In this document: in pieces, positions 31,830-43,599 of the stretch | Position numbering within the stretch: the stretch's first letter is position 1 | Layout of the letters: each line of letters begins with the position of its first letter | From: Ligula intestinalis | Lineage: Eukaryota > Platyhelminthes > Cestoda > Diphyllobothriidea > Diphyllobothriidae | DNA: 64,000 nt | Reading direction: 5' to 3' | NCBI GenBank assembly: GCA_036362985.1 | Contig: JAYGXS010000006.1 | Span: 17,042,289 to 17,106,288, forward strand | Notes under the pieces: generated by a model | What the model saw: the letters and a program-made list of their open reading frames with translations, nothing else | Told to the model about the DNA's origin: nothing | The model's database searches: none | Program-made: the position numbers and the translations under genes

Positions 31830-33360
31830 AGAAATGCGTCTAATAAACCAGTATGGGCATTGCTTTGGCCAAAAGTAACAGCCGATTTGGAATTGCATAA
31901 CACCTGCACCACAATGTGCGTCTGCTGTCTATATTTATTGTTTCTAATAGTGGGTTTCGCAGCGCACCTTTTCTCCAAGAATTGAGACTGTGTTTTTCCA
32001 ACATTTTCGTGGAACTCGCCGTTTTGTATGTGCCACAGCACCTCAACAAACGTAGCGCATGTGTCCCATCCAGCAACCAGGTTATCTTAGCGAACGATCA
32101 GAGAAAAACGATGCACTCATATCCCCTGATGCACGGTAGTAACGTGGAGGAAAAGGGGGACGGAGAGAGGGGGTGGAAATTAATTTCAGATGGAAAACGA
32201 GACGCTCTTAAAGGACCAACTGCGCCCAGATTCGATCTTAAAATGACGTAATTCTCTGTGTATTTGCTGTCTACAGTTCTTGTTCCGCAGTGAATTAGAC
32301 ACATTAGACAAACAAGCTTTGTCTGACATCGCGCTTTTCCTAACTTTTCCTGGAACTCATCGTTTTGTGTGCATCTGCGCCTTCGTAAGTGTTGGTGTTT
32401 AGCATCCACTCTGACGAAAGACGTGCAGTAGGTGACTTAACTCCTGCTCTAAATTGGAGTTAGTAAGTTAGCGTACATTAGGCCTTGCTCTTTTGATCTG
32501 TTGAGTAGGATTGATGCTCAGAATGTCTTTTACTAAAGAAAACTGTGTTTAAGTTCTTTATGTGGAAGGGGAACAAGCAGGATTTTGGCATACTCTGAGA
32601 GTCCCGGATATCCAAGAAATTTCCTATGCTATTTGCTGCGACAGAAGCAAAGCTTCTGTGCGTTGTGCTACTAAAAATCATGCAAATGAGGATGAATTTC
32701 AGCATTACTTTTTTACCAATTATTCAAGTTTTTCAGCACAAAACAAAGTAACAAACTTGTCTGACGGTATTTTTTTACCGCATTGAAGACCCAGGACCGC
32801 TAATATAACTGCGTATATTTTGCCGTGTTCATGCATTAATGCCGGTTTGTGAACTATTCCCAATCTTTCACAACCTTCGACAATGTGCATGAGATAGGGG
32901 CCAAACTGTATGCAACAGCATCACGACAAAGGGAGCACGGTGATAGAAATATCTGATTAGACGAATTGCCGTTGAAAGCCAATTTGAAATGATGTACTTC
33001 CCTGTGCGTCTTCCGTCTTCAGTTTTTGTTTTCGATAACGTGTTCAACAGCGGATGAGGAGTGTTAGTCAAACGAAGTTCTTCTGTTCCAATGATTGAAG
33101 CCGCGTTTTTTTCAACTATTTCCAGGCACTCACCATTTGGTGCAAATCAGCACCTTCGTAAGTTTTCCTATAGCGACTATTGACCTTTATTCGTCGTGAC
33201 ACTGCTAAAAAAAGCGTAGGCTACAGAGGGAACGCATGCGTCCCATTCAGCAGCTAGGTTAGGTTGGTTAATGATCAAAATCGATGCAGGGACAGCCGTT
33301 GATGTACAGTAGCAAAGTGGCGGAAAAGGGAGGCGAGGAGGCTTAGAAATTAGTTCCCTA
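31830..33360 (+). repeat. Diverged direct-repeat array of unknown type
   Basis: Three related units lie at about 31900-32060, 32245-32405 and 32985-33170. Each has a CTGTCTA- or CTTCAGT-like block, then TTCYTGGAACTCRYCGTTTTG-like or AGGCACTCACCATTTGG, then GCACCTTCGTAAG or CACCTCAACAAACG. A second module, GTTAGGTTATCTTAGCGAAC or GTTAGGTTGGTTAATGATCA followed by GGCGGAAAAGGG-like and GGAAATTAATTTC-like blocks, occurs at 32075-32190 and again at 33250-33355. The modules alternate, as in an old segmental or tandem duplication. No protein is implied. The open frame 32562-32786 lies between units and is not repeated. Confidence 0.5.
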
Positions 33361-33639
33361 GTAGAAAGTTAAATATAAGACAGCGGGGCCGATGGAGCAT
33401 GGGACGCCCCTCAATGACCAGTCACGCCCGACTTCGAGCCTCAAGGCTGCCAAGATGAGCTTGGAGCGCGATTACCTAAAGATGGCGACGTACGTTACAA
33501 ACGCATGCCCCCTCTTTTTGACTGTAGCGCTTCACCGCCGAAACAGCCTTTCCGCTTTTTAGCAACACAAAACACGGGATCTGCACGGATCCGAGGGGTT
33601 CGACAAAGATCACAGGACAATGGTAGCCTCTACCGTACA

Positions 33640-34265
33640 TTAAAATGAGTCAGAAGCAACGGAACTTACCGTCCAAGAATTCGGCGTGGGTATCGCCCAT
33701 CGCCCTACAATTACCATGCATTCTAGAATCATGAAAATAAAAGAACTATATGTAGGCCAACAGTCTGGTTTCATTTATCAAATACCGGATCACGATAGTT
33801 CTTGCCATTATACAGGGCAAGCCGGGAGACGAATTAGTTCGCGATTAATGGAGCACAAACGGGCAGTACTGGGAGACGACCCACTGTCCAATATCGCTAT
33901 CCACACCCCGGAAAAAGGCCAGTAATTCGACTTCATAGGCACACAGATAATAGCGCGAACCAATAATACGACGGGGCGAGAACTACTGGATGCCTGGGTA
34001 CCTAACTTCAATTCCATCAACAGATATGTTCAAATACCCTCCGCTGTCGCACCCTCCGTTCGCGCGACTCAGTTCCCGGCCAAGGGCACGCTGTGACGAC
34101 GACGTGACGTGGATTCAACCTGTCACGAATACTTCTTCCTCCCCTACCCGGTGTTTTTCTCGTAGCTGGAATAGCAAACACGTAAGTTCCCCCTACGCTT
34201 TCATAGATTCTTGTACGAAACCGAAAGCTCAGTAAGCTGTTCCAGTGCTCGTGTCTTCGTGTTTT
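33640..34265 (+). pseudogene. Penelope-like element, GIY-YIG endonuclease fragment and 3' end
   Basis: The frame at 33686 reads GIAHRPTITMHSRIMKIKEL, then FIYQIPDHDSSCHYTGQAGR, RISSRLMEHKRAVLGDDPLS and a final HTPEKGQ before a stop. The next part, in another frame, gives FDFIGTQIIARTNNTTGREL and LDAWVPNFNSINRYV. This is the GIY-YIG endonuclease region of a Penelope-like element: the IYQIP, C..HYTGQ, EHK and GREL-LDAW blocks are in family order. The GIY tyrosine block is present in degraded form (FIYQI). The 3' end at 34205-34265 has TTGTACGAAACCGAAAGCTC and CTGTTCCAGTGCTCGTGTC. The RT part is missing. Confidence 0.82.
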
Positions 34266-35149
34266 TTAATGGAAAATATGCTGAACTGTGCATGCAGGCA
34301 CAAACAAACACAAATACGTACCTGAAAAGTCCACACCTAGAAAGAAACTGGAAAAATGCCACACGAGGACTGATAGCTGAAAAACTGCACAAAATGAGTC
34401 AGTAGTGTAGATGCAGTGCCGTCCTTTGAAACGTGTGCAGTGAATCCGACAGTTTCGTGGGCCCGGAAAACCGAAAGGTTGCTATATGATATTATAAAAG
34501 AGGGAGTTAGAGTATAGCTCCGCAAACAAACTATAAAACAGAGGTAAAATAAACAAATGTAAGTAGAGGCATAGGTGTACCAAATAATTGCTTTGAATAT
34601 GAATGCTGTAATTTACATAACATCTACATATAAAATAAAATCCCCCCTGATTACGTTATAAACACAACAAATAGAAGAAGCCTGGCTTGAGAATGGTAGT
34701 TGAGTCGCCAATATGCGATTTCAAAGGCATGTTTTTCCTTTTTCCTTCTTTTGTTGGAGACGCAATGGGGGTAGTGGTGCACAGGCACCATCGATCGAAT
34801 ACTCAAGTGGTGAACATCTTCCACAGCAAGGATCGCATATAAATAGCAGGATTATTTAAAGTAAGTTGAACAAAAGCTGGGAGAAATTGGTTGATTCAAG
34901 TCATTCCTGATGTTTGACGGAAAGTTCGCTCATAGTCAACAGAGTCAAATTTACGAGATTCCTCGTCTATTGCGATCTGGAAGACATATCTGATCATAAA
35001 GGCCGAGACAACCACGTTTGGTATGGAAGAATTCATCTTGAAGCCCATTTTAGCCACCTTCAGGCTTCTCTGACAAGCATTTCCGGTTACGTAACGCTCA
35101 GACCATGACTCAAGACAATATAAGCGTGTTAAGGAACCTAGTGCATCGT
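34266..35149. other. Unrecognised sequence
   Basis: The frames at 34211-34405 and 34914-35108 are open but carry no known motif or clear splice sites. The stretch is otherwise AT-rich. Confidence 0.4.
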
Positions 35150-36032
35150 GTTATAGTACAGATATGGAGAAAACTCGGTTCTTGTAGACGATCCATGCTA
35201 CGGCGTCCGCGGGAACCGGCGCGCTCCGCAACCCTTGTCCAGTGGTGCCGGCGAATAGTATGCGACCTGGACTACTCAATCGAAATCGGATTCTTGTTAT
35301 TGTATGCTGGAATGTGCAAATGTTCCTGGCCCCTGGTACCCAAAGCCTGACGGCGCGCAGCCTTTATCAGTACAACGTCGATGTCTGCTGCCTGTCCGAA
35401 GTCCGACTCCCTAACTCCAGCGCCCAGGAAATAAAAGTTTCTAGAGCTGAATCCCACTTCACCCCTTTACCACAGTGGCCCCCATGACTCCTCCGGCAGA
35501 CATGGTGTGGCAATTGCCCTCTCGCCAAAAGCGAGCCGTGCACTAGTTGCCTGGGAACCAGTCAATGAACGCATGGCTTATGTGCGCTTGAAGGGCCACT
35601 TCACTTCTGTGGTCGCGGTATACGCACCAACGTCCGCTGCTGACCCACACGATAAGGAAATATTTTAGTATCAGCTACAAACTTTGGTTGAAAGACTCCC
35701 TCGCCGCGATCTGTTGAATGTTGCCGGGGATTGGAATGGCCAAACTGGACCGGGTGACTCCACAAACAGCCATCTTATCGGCCGCTTCGGGTTTGGTTCG
35801 TGATGTGAGAATGGTGACAGATTGCCGAACTTTGCTGAACGGAACCGACTGTTTGTAAAGAACACGTGTTTCCAGCAGCGCAACAAACACTTGCTGACCT
35901 GGTAATCCAACGACGGTCATATGGCCAGTCAGATTGACTATATTTTAGTCAGCTCAAGATTCTGCAGCTGGGTTCAGGATAGTCGGTCGTTGCGTGGTGC
36001 TGAGACTGGTAATGCCCATGGCTCTGATCACA
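35150..36032 (+). pseudogene. RTE-like LINE endonuclease fragment
   Basis: Across three frames the sequence gives SLTARSLYQYNVDVCCLSEV (residues of the catalytic glutamate block), VPGAES-like, SGRHGVAIALSPKASRALV, VNERMAYVRLKGHFTSVVAV, YAPTSAADPHDKE, AGDWNGQTGPGDS and, from 35921, MASQIDYILVSSRF then GSDHS. This is the APE-type endonuclease that starts an RTE-clade ORF. Frameshifts lie near 35470, 35660 and 35805. The fragment stops at its SDH motif where the next LINE begins, so the RT has been lost at this site. Confidence 0.8.
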
Positions 36033-36176
36033 GCAGACGCGTCTACGAACCGCGTTCCCACCCGCCCTCCCGGCGGCCAAGGTCTGCTACACCCATCTCC
36101 CTACGTTGGATCAACACTCCCCTCGGCCCAGTCCGCGTTTTTGATGACGGAACAGCCGCTCCCGGCCACGCTGCCC

Positions 36177-36221
36177 CGACTCCTCCTGCTCGCCGCCGGA
36201 ATTTAGGCCAACCCTGGACCT
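36177..36221 (+). other. 2A-like ribosome-skipping motif in the LINE (broken)
   Basis: The frame reads LPRLLLLAAGI, a TAG, then ANPGP. 2A peptides end D-V/I-E-x-N-P-G-P after a leucine-rich run, and they are known near the N-terminus of ORF2 in several APE-type LINEs. Here the conserved glutamate codon appears to have become TAG at 36204-36206. The position just ahead of a PHD finger and the endonuclease is where such motifs occur. Confidence 0.65.
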
Positions 36222-36224
36222 CTC

Positions 36225-36365
36225 TGTTACTGCTCGTTCTGCCGAGTCCGCCCGGGCCGCCATGACTGGTCTGTACGCTGCAGCTCCTGCAATGGTTGGT
36301 GCCATCTCCGCTGCAGTGGCCTCGCCAAAGCTGCCGATTGGTTGCTCGCCTTTGCGTGTCCCAGC
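36225..36365 (+). other. PHD-type zinc finger of the LINE ORF2
   Basis: The residues CSFC, CSSC, a WCH with the histidine, LRC and finally CPSC give the pattern C-x2-C, C-x2-C-x4-H-x2-C, C-x2-C (C4HC3), with the usual tryptophan before the last pair region (DWLLAFACPSC). PHD fingers occur N-terminal to the endonuclease in some LINE ORF2 proteins. All eight ligands are present. Confidence 0.75.
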
Positions 36366-39220
36366 TGTCCCGTGCCCCCACCGGTCTCCACGCCTCCAGC
36401 CCGTCCTGTCCTGAACCCAAATCCTCTGGTCTCCAACCTTGCCTTACCGCCCGGTCTTAAGATCTTACAATTCAACGCCAACGGCCTCCTTTGCAAGCTT
36501 GACCAGCTCCTGGCCTTCATGCGTTCGCACAGCATAGCTGTGGCGGCTATCCAAGAGACTAAGTAGTCTAACTCCACTAAGGTCCCCTCCTGTGCCGATT
36601 ACACGATCGTCCATCGCGACCGCGGCCGCAACAAAGGCGGAGGTTTGGCCTTCCTGGTGGTCAAATCCATTGCCCATCACCAGCTACACCTGCTTGGTGC
36701 CGATTCCCCGGATGTACTGGCGCTTTCTCTTGACATTGGCTCGGCGCCGCTAACCATCGTGAACGTGTACATCCCTCCAACTTCCACTTGTCCTTCTGGT
36801 TTTACCGCTCCCTACTTACCTTCTGGAGACAGTTTGGTGCTAGGTGACTTCAACGCCCACCAAGACCTGTGGTGCTCTAACTTGGCGGCCGACCCCCGAG
36901 GAGAAGCTCTTACTGATGAAGTAGAACATGCCCCCGTTGCCGTCCTCAAAGAGAACAGCAAAACGCGGCTCTCGACAAACGGCGCCTCCAGCTAGCCTGA
37001 TGTTTCCCTCGCCAGTCTCAGCCTGGTAGCCTCCACCATGTGGAGCACGGAAATCAGCCTTGGTAACGACCACCTCCCCATTATGCTCAAATTGGCCACC
37101 GCCGCCGAGCGTATCAAGGCCCCTTACCGGCACTTTATTAATTGCAATAGAGCCATTGGGCAGCGTTCACGACCGAATGCGAAGCCGAGATCGATGGCCT
37201 ACCACCTCTCACCTGTCTCCACACAGCGGAGCGAGCCCTTCGTCGACTACTCCTGGCAGCAGCAAGTCACCACATCCCTAGCGGCCGCATTCCCCTTCTC
37301 CGTCCTATCTATCCGCCCGAAGCCTCCCGCCTGGAACGAGAGAGAGAGATACGAAATACGCGCGCGTGATGCCAGCGACCCGCGCGTCGGCGAACTGAAT
37401 GGCCTGATTACAAAGACTATCAACGATGGCAAACGCCAATGCTGGCATGAAATAGTTTCAGATTGCGATTTCAGCGGCAACTCAGCTGCTACTTGGAAGC
37501 TTTTACGTAACCTGAACAAACCCTGGGCTGATACATCTAACCAGTCTATTAGCTTCGGGGACGGCAAGTTCATTTCCAACAACGGTAAGATCGCCGCGAA
37601 GATGAACAAGCTGTTTTCGCCCCACTCAGCGCCCAATCAAAAAAACAGCGCTCCCTTCTTCGTCTCCTCAATAAAGCCCCGACCCCGGACATTTCCTTTT
37701 CGGCTGATGCCATCCTCACCGCCGTCAAGAAAACGAGAGCTTCGAAAGCCTTAGGACCAGATGGTCTGGCGCATATCCATGTGCGTCACATCGGCTCGAA
37801 GGCGGCTGCCTACCTTGCTGCCCTTTTCAACCTTTCACTGGCAACTTCGATCATCCCCGATTGCTGGCGCCAGTCGATCATTATCCCCCTGGTCGAAGCG
37901 GGAAAGGACCCCAGCCTCGCGGCCTCTTATCACCCAATTGCCCTTTTCAGTCCATTGGCGAAGATTCTGGAAAGGCTCATCCACCCAACTCTGGCGTCCG
38001 CGGCGGAACTAGCTGGCCACCAACATGGTTTCCGATGGGTCGTGGGACAAGAACGGCGCTTTTCAAGCTCAGCGACGCTATCCTCGAGGACTTCAATCAA
38101 CAGAAGCCCGCTTCGCGGACCAAGGCAGTGTCAACTGACCAGTCACGAGCCTTTGACTGCGTCCGCCACGATCAGCTCCTACAGGACTTGGTCTCTCTGA
38201 ACGTCCCGACTGGCCTGGTCCGATTGTTGGCGGCTTACATCCGTGGCCGTCACGATCATGTCCTTTTCCGGGGCGCTTTCTCTGAGCCCCGTAAGCAGAC
38301 CTGTAGCGTCTCTCAAGGCTCTGTGCTCAGCCCGACGCTCTTTAACATCTAAATGCGAGAGCTCCTACTCCCCCGGGCACCTGCGTAAGTTGTATCTTAC
38401 GCGGACGATGTTACATTCTTATGCCGGCACTATCAGATCGATCAGGCTGCACAGCTCCTTACGGAGTTCATGCCTGTTGTCGAAAACTTCCTCACCCAGC
38501 GCGAAATGACGATCTCGGCAGCCAAGTCGTCCGTAACTGTTTTCACGCTGGATCCGAAGGAGTTTAATCGTCACCCGGCCATCACCGTCAACGGTGCGTT
38601 CTTATTGCTCGTCCGAGAGCCCAAACTCCTTGGCGTGCGTTTTGATCCACTTTTCACGTTTGCAGACCATGCCAGGGAGGCCGCAGGCAAAGTGAGCCAC
38701 TGCACCAAGGTCCTCAAGGCTCTAGCAGGCACATCCTGGGGCTGCCCGAAAGAGACTCTGTCGACTACTTTCAAGGCGCTGGCCAAGCCGCACCTCACCT
38801 ATGCGGCACCAATTTGGTCTCCTACGATGAGCTCTTCCAACCTGCGCCGCCTCCAGTCGGCACGGAACGCTGCCCTCCGCACAATCATGGGTTGCTATAA
38901 AATGTCACCTGTAGGTCATCTTTATGCGGAGGCTTCTGTTCTACCAGTTGCCCATCACAACACTCTCCTTAGCCAGCAGTTCTGGTGGACTTGTTCGCAA
39001 CCCGGCCATCCCACCCATTACCGTTGCAACGCTCCTGAGCCCAGCCGCAACGTCCGGCCATCTATTCGAGCACTCCACAAGGAAGCTGTTGCCTCGTCTC
39101 TCGCGGATCTACCTGTTGATAGCTCTGCCACCAAGACAGGCTTCCAGCGTCTCCAACAGAGAGTCATTGTCGAGGAGAAACGAGGCTACCGTCTCCTGGT
39201 TCTTTTGGGTGGCTATCTAC

Positions 39221-39917
39221 TTACTTACTTGTACTTACTTGTACTTGTAACGGCATTCACCTCGGGCGGGTTGAGCCGGCATCAGTTTTGACGTTGACTG
39301 CATCATGAATCACAGCTGTCCAGGCGCGTCGATCTTGCGCCTGTTCACACGAGAGCACCATCCATTCACGGTTCCACTGGCGTAGGCCGTAGACGCATGG
39401 GCCGGAAACTGACGACAGATCCTGCTTGACCGTTGCTGTCCAAGTTTTCAGCTGCCCGCCGCGACGTTTGCGCCAGGTGGGGGGAGGCGTCGCCACAAGC
39501 AGGTCACGAATCAGCTCACCATCATCACGCCGGGCCGCATGCCCGAACCACCGAAGTCGTCTCTGAAGCAGGAGTGGAGGGAGAGCGTCCAGGTGACAGC
39601 GTCGGCGGAGATCGGAGCAGCGAATTCGGTCGACGCGTCGGTGACGAAGGATGCGGCGTATGCAGTCATTGTCAAACACCTCAAGGCGCCTCATGTCCTC
39701 AACACGCATAGGCCATGTCTCTCCGCCATAGAGCAGGATAGATCGAACCACTGCTTGGTAAACACGGGACTTTGTGCGTAGTGATATTTCCCTTCTATTC
39801 CATAGAGGAGCGCACAGTCGGTAGAAGGCAGATCGGGCACGGTTGACGCGTGATACAACCTCGTCGACACCTTGACCCGTTTCCGTGACCAAAGAGCCTA
39901 AGTATCTAAACGAGTCT
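39221..39917 (-). mobile_element. RTE-like LINE 3' fragment inserted into the LINE above
   Basis: The insert lies between two copies of GGCTATCTAC (39211-39220 and 39918-39927). Removing it rejoins the host LINE reading LGGY-LPPIAALERHLPR, as in the uninterrupted copy at 19131-19858. On the minus strand it has one open frame (39257-39892) reading VSRVNRARSAFYRLCAPLWN, VRSILLYGGETWPMRVEDMR, FDNDCIRRILRHRRVDRIR and LLQRRLRWFGHAARRDDGEL, the region after the RT palm. Its 3' end is a run of ACAAGTA-like units (39221-39248 on the plus strand as TACTTAC, TTGTACT). The frame is open over more than 200 codons, so this is among the younger insertions here. Confidence 0.9.
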
Positions 39918-40254
39918 GGCTATCTACCCCCGATTGCGGCCTTGGAACGGCATCTCCCGAGGGTCACTCGCTGTACCCTGGCGCAGTTACGCAGTGGCTA
40001 CTGCATGCTCCTTCGCCAGTACCAACACCGGCTCGACCCGTCCATACCCGACTACTGTCCCGACTGCAGCGTCTCGCCGCATGACTGCCGTCATCTGTTC
40101 GCCTGCAGTTCCCGGCCAGGCATCCACCTCACTCCCGCGGACCTTTGGCTCAAGCCGGTCAAGGTCACGGCGTTTCACCGTCTCCCAACTACTCCCAGTT
40201 TTGATTCCAGCGGGGATTCCTGATCGAATTATGGGCTACGACACACACACACAC

Positions 40255-43129
40255 CAGCCAGGTTACTAACTTATGGCAGAAATTAATAAATCAAGAATAG
40301 ACACCGCCTTCGAACCAGCGGCTCTTGCTAATCAATCTCTGATACATTCAGGTATGTCAGAAAAGGCTGTTATTAAAGTGACAGAAAAGGTCACAACATC
40401 ATCGCTCACCGGGTGAATGGGAAAATGTCCTTTTAGAAGATACCGCTGACCAGAAGGTTGTACAAAAAGGAGCCACCGGGTTGGTTTGCTCTACTATAGG
40501 ACTGTGAATCATGGAGCGCGTGGATAGCAGACGGACAAGACAAAATATTTTGAAAAATCATTGCACGAGGACGAGAACCCGGGTGAATTAACCAGACCCA
40601 CTCGCAAAACCGACACCTTAGACACGCTAAAAAGAAATCCTGAGTTCGTTTCTCATCTGAAAACAAGGATGGTTTGGATAATATGGAACAATAACTTTTG
40701 CCGTCCAATGAATGATTTTTATATTTGCTGAAGAGCGTAAATTATATTGATCGGACAATCATATATTGGAGCGCACTGAAAAGCCCCGTAAGGGGACAAA
40801 GCAAAGCTAACTAATGTCAATCTTCTCCCCGTCACAAATAGTAAAACCGGATTTCTGCCACTATTTCGTAAATAAATGCGACTAACTTTGAATTCGGTAG
40901 AATTAATGACCATGTTTTATATTCAAAGAATAACCCAGAACTTAATTAATTATACTTTCATTATCGTCTTTAAAGTTGCTACTAAATGGTAGTTTAAAAT
41001 AGGTTCTCCTTATTGACACTTTTCCAGCATGCACTGTCCTTCGTAGACTAGGATGAACAAGGTTTGTGGCACAGATGCTTACAGACATCACTCATGAAAC
41101 GGAATTCAGCTGAAATAGTAAGCAGGAAAAACGCGACATAAGAAGAGAGCCGCCATATGGACTCATCAAAACTTATTTTAGACATCTCTACGACAGTCAG
41201 AAAATATGCGACAAAGAGCTTGCCCAAGAAAAATGTAAGTTTTCTAGACGCGGCAGGAAATAACAGTATAAGCGATATTAGTAATGTTCGATAGCACTAA
41301 AATCTTATTCGCAAAAACAATTCTTTATGCCAGTCCTGTGGATAAAAGCCAATTATTATTTGCGATAGGTAGAGCAGGATGTGAGCGGCTTTTGAAGTAG
41401 CTTAGTTTATGGGGCTCAATTTTGTGGCTTCACTTGAATTCAGATTCGAAGGCTTATTTAAAAATATCGCAGCTAAATTAGCCTTAAACGATAGTAGGGC
41501 AACGTAAGGTAACATTCTAACTCAAGTAGCCGACCATCTGCATAGAATGTGGCAGTGCATTGCTCAAAGTTTCCTCATAGATTTCAGCGCACCGGAAGCG
41601 CAAAATCGATAGAAAGACTTATTTATGGAAGGCCGTATATATCCATGCAAAGACTGCATTTATCCTAATCTCACAGGAGCTCAGGCTTGACGCGAACGTT
41701 CTTTTACATTTTCCGATACGATTCACATCGTATAGGTCTACACTCAAGTATACATACTACCCTAATAGCAGTCTTCTAGTACCAAAGGTTATGCTGGTCC
41801 TAGGTAGGACCAAAGGATCTAGGCGGATATGCTCCTAGAGTCTTTGATACGAGTGCGGCGTGGTTGCGTGTGTGACCGGTATTGCGTGCGTTGACTGGGA
41901 GAGGTTACAAGCCGTCACCGAAATCGATGGTCAAACATGCACAAGCCCACCCGAGCCTACTCAGTGCGCACTTGATGCAGGTAATCACCCCTTACCTCCC
42001 CATATTAGAACGCATTTAGTCTGAGCTGAACACGGCTTTTTCGTCCTAGGCCTAGGACGTTTGCGCATACGCCGGTAAAAGTTGTGCCTGTCGAGCATAC
42101 TTCGAAGTAAAAAATATCCCACGTGTAAGTTTTGCAAAAGCATATTCCACGAATATAAGTGTGCAAATCACTACCTCGGACTAGGAATGGAGAGTAAATA
42201 CCCCACAGAAGCCAGAAGGCTTACAAGGCCACTGACCCTATGCAAATAGTTTAATTCAGCCGCTACGGCTACAACTCAGTATAAGACACCTTCAGCGATT
42301 CGTGTAATACGATTAAAAAAAAAGAAATCAGACGTTATTTCTGCGCAAATATGCAGAAGAAAAGTGGTATGTGGTTAGAAGGATAAAAGACAACTCTGAT
42401 GGAAATGTTCTACGTCAGAGTAAGGTTTAAGTTTTCGATAAATTTCGAACGCACTTGCACTCTTTCTAACTTTCACGAGAGGGTTCTGAATGACATGTTA
42501 ATTGCTTGAAAAGAGGTGTCTCACACATTTGTCATCGTACTTGAATATCATGATACCAAAATATACTATTTTATACTACTCTGCAGTATAGTAGTACTGT
42601 AGTGTAGTATAGTATACTTGGATATCATGATATTCAAGTACGGTTAGTGATGTGTGATCTGCCCTTTTTCAAGCAAGCATTATAGTCGAATAAGCGAGCA
42701 CTACTTCTTCAGCCCTCCTTGAACTCAACAAATTTCACAAAGTTGTTCAGGCGTTGCCGTCCCAAATTCTATCTGAAGTGCAATCCATAATATAGTGATT
42801 GCCGGCCGCTCGACCCTACACCCATATTAAGGCAGCACTCATTCGACCTCTTGTTGTGTCTGACTACCTACGGTAGCCTCAACTGATTGGTGAGGAGGAT
42901 CAGAATGACCAAAAACCCACGAGCTCCTTTGAAGGACGCAAAAAATTCATTGTGAGCGCCAAATCAAGATTTAAATAATTGAAGAGATGTTCCTAGAGTG
43001 TCTGCACATCCACGATTAAAAGACTTGTTGTTGTATCTGATACAGATTTCAGAATAGCGGCCCTTTGAACATACAATGGTGCTGGCCAAGCCACTATACA
43101 TTAAGCGCTAACAACATTTCAACACTATT
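40255..43129. other. No recognised gene; contains a perfect palindrome and a hairpin MITE
   Basis: No protein family is recognised. A perfect 18-base palindrome lies at 42042-42059, an imperfect one (TGGTCCTAGGTAGGACCA) near 41790-41810, and a long hairpin at 42492-42687. The rest is AT-rich with short frames only. Confidence 0.5.
42492..42687. mobile_element. Hairpin MITE-like element
   Basis: Almost the whole 196 bases fold back on themselves. The left arm GTACTTGAATATCATGATA (42537 onwards) is the reverse complement of the right arm ending at 42641, and the pairing extends outwards through TTGCTTGAAAA and CACACAT blocks and inwards through TATACTAT and TATACTAC. GAAT occurs on both sides (42488-42491 and 42688-42691), a possible 4-base target duplication. 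No coding capacity. Confidence 0.7.
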
Positions 43130-43530
43130 TCCTGCTTCTGACGCTTACGTGCAGACTTGATACAAACTTCCGTATCGTGCGTGCCTTAGCATACGTCCAC
43201 CTGTGTAACGAAGTTTTCTAACTTACCACTAACACACCGGGGACGCCTTCTTTATCTTCGGGTCCCCAACAAAATTTGGCTGTGAGAAAGTATTTTTTCT
43301 CCAACCGTTGCAAAACCTACCCGAGCGATTGTTATGCTTGAATCTGAAAAGACTTTGAAATACCGACTCGATATTTATATGCTGCAGCATAGCGTGAACT
43401 ATGTAACTAATTGGCGTCAAAACACTAGAATATGAAGGGACTCTGTCTAGATTAACATGAGTTTAATTTGACAAATAGGGAATTCCATGGCGAAGTTTAT
43501 TTTCCTCAAAGACACTGACTGACATGAATC
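43130..43530 (+). pseudogene. CR1-like LINE 3' end, truncated copy D
   Basis: This aligns with the last 400 bases of the copy at 45720-49835: ACTTGATACAAACTTCCGTA, TATCGTGCGTG, GATATTTATATGCTGCA, GTGAACTATGTAACTAATTG and CACTGACTGAC all have counterparts at 49410-49830. The coding frame is fully broken. It is a 5'-truncated insertion. Confidence 0.75.
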
Positions 43531-43599
43531 TATCGGTATTCCCGCTGAACTGAAGTCATTCCTTTGACGAACGTTGATGTAAGCATCATCTTTGAGGCC

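Larger units (their letters stand above)
36035..40254 (+). pseudogene. Long LINE copy with 2A-like motif, PHD finger, endonuclease and RT
   Basis: Order of parts: 2A-like block (36177-36221), PHD-type zinc finger (36225-36365), proline-rich linker, APE endonuclease from LKILQFNANGL through AIQETK, GGGLAFLV and LVLGDFNAHQDLWCSN to NDHLPI (36455-37090), reverse transcriptase (37700-38600) with ALGPDGL, DQSRAFDCV, SQGSVLSPTLFN and an intact YADD at 38398-38409, then a C-terminal region with CPDC-x6-DCRHLF-x-C and LTPADLWLKPVKV ending near 40223. The tail contains (CA)n at 40238-40253. Stops or frameshifts occur at 36204, 36564, 36993, near 37630 and 38040, and at 38350, and an RTE fragment interrupts it at 39221-39917. 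The C-terminal LTP-LW-P-VA motif is typical of Jockey/CR1-group elements. This is the most complete copy of the family that also appears at 19131 and 28360. Confidence 0.87.

Noticed and set aside
40560..40640. GGGTTCTCGTCC on the minus strand as a Pol III B box
   Set aside because: Poor match to the consensus and no A box.
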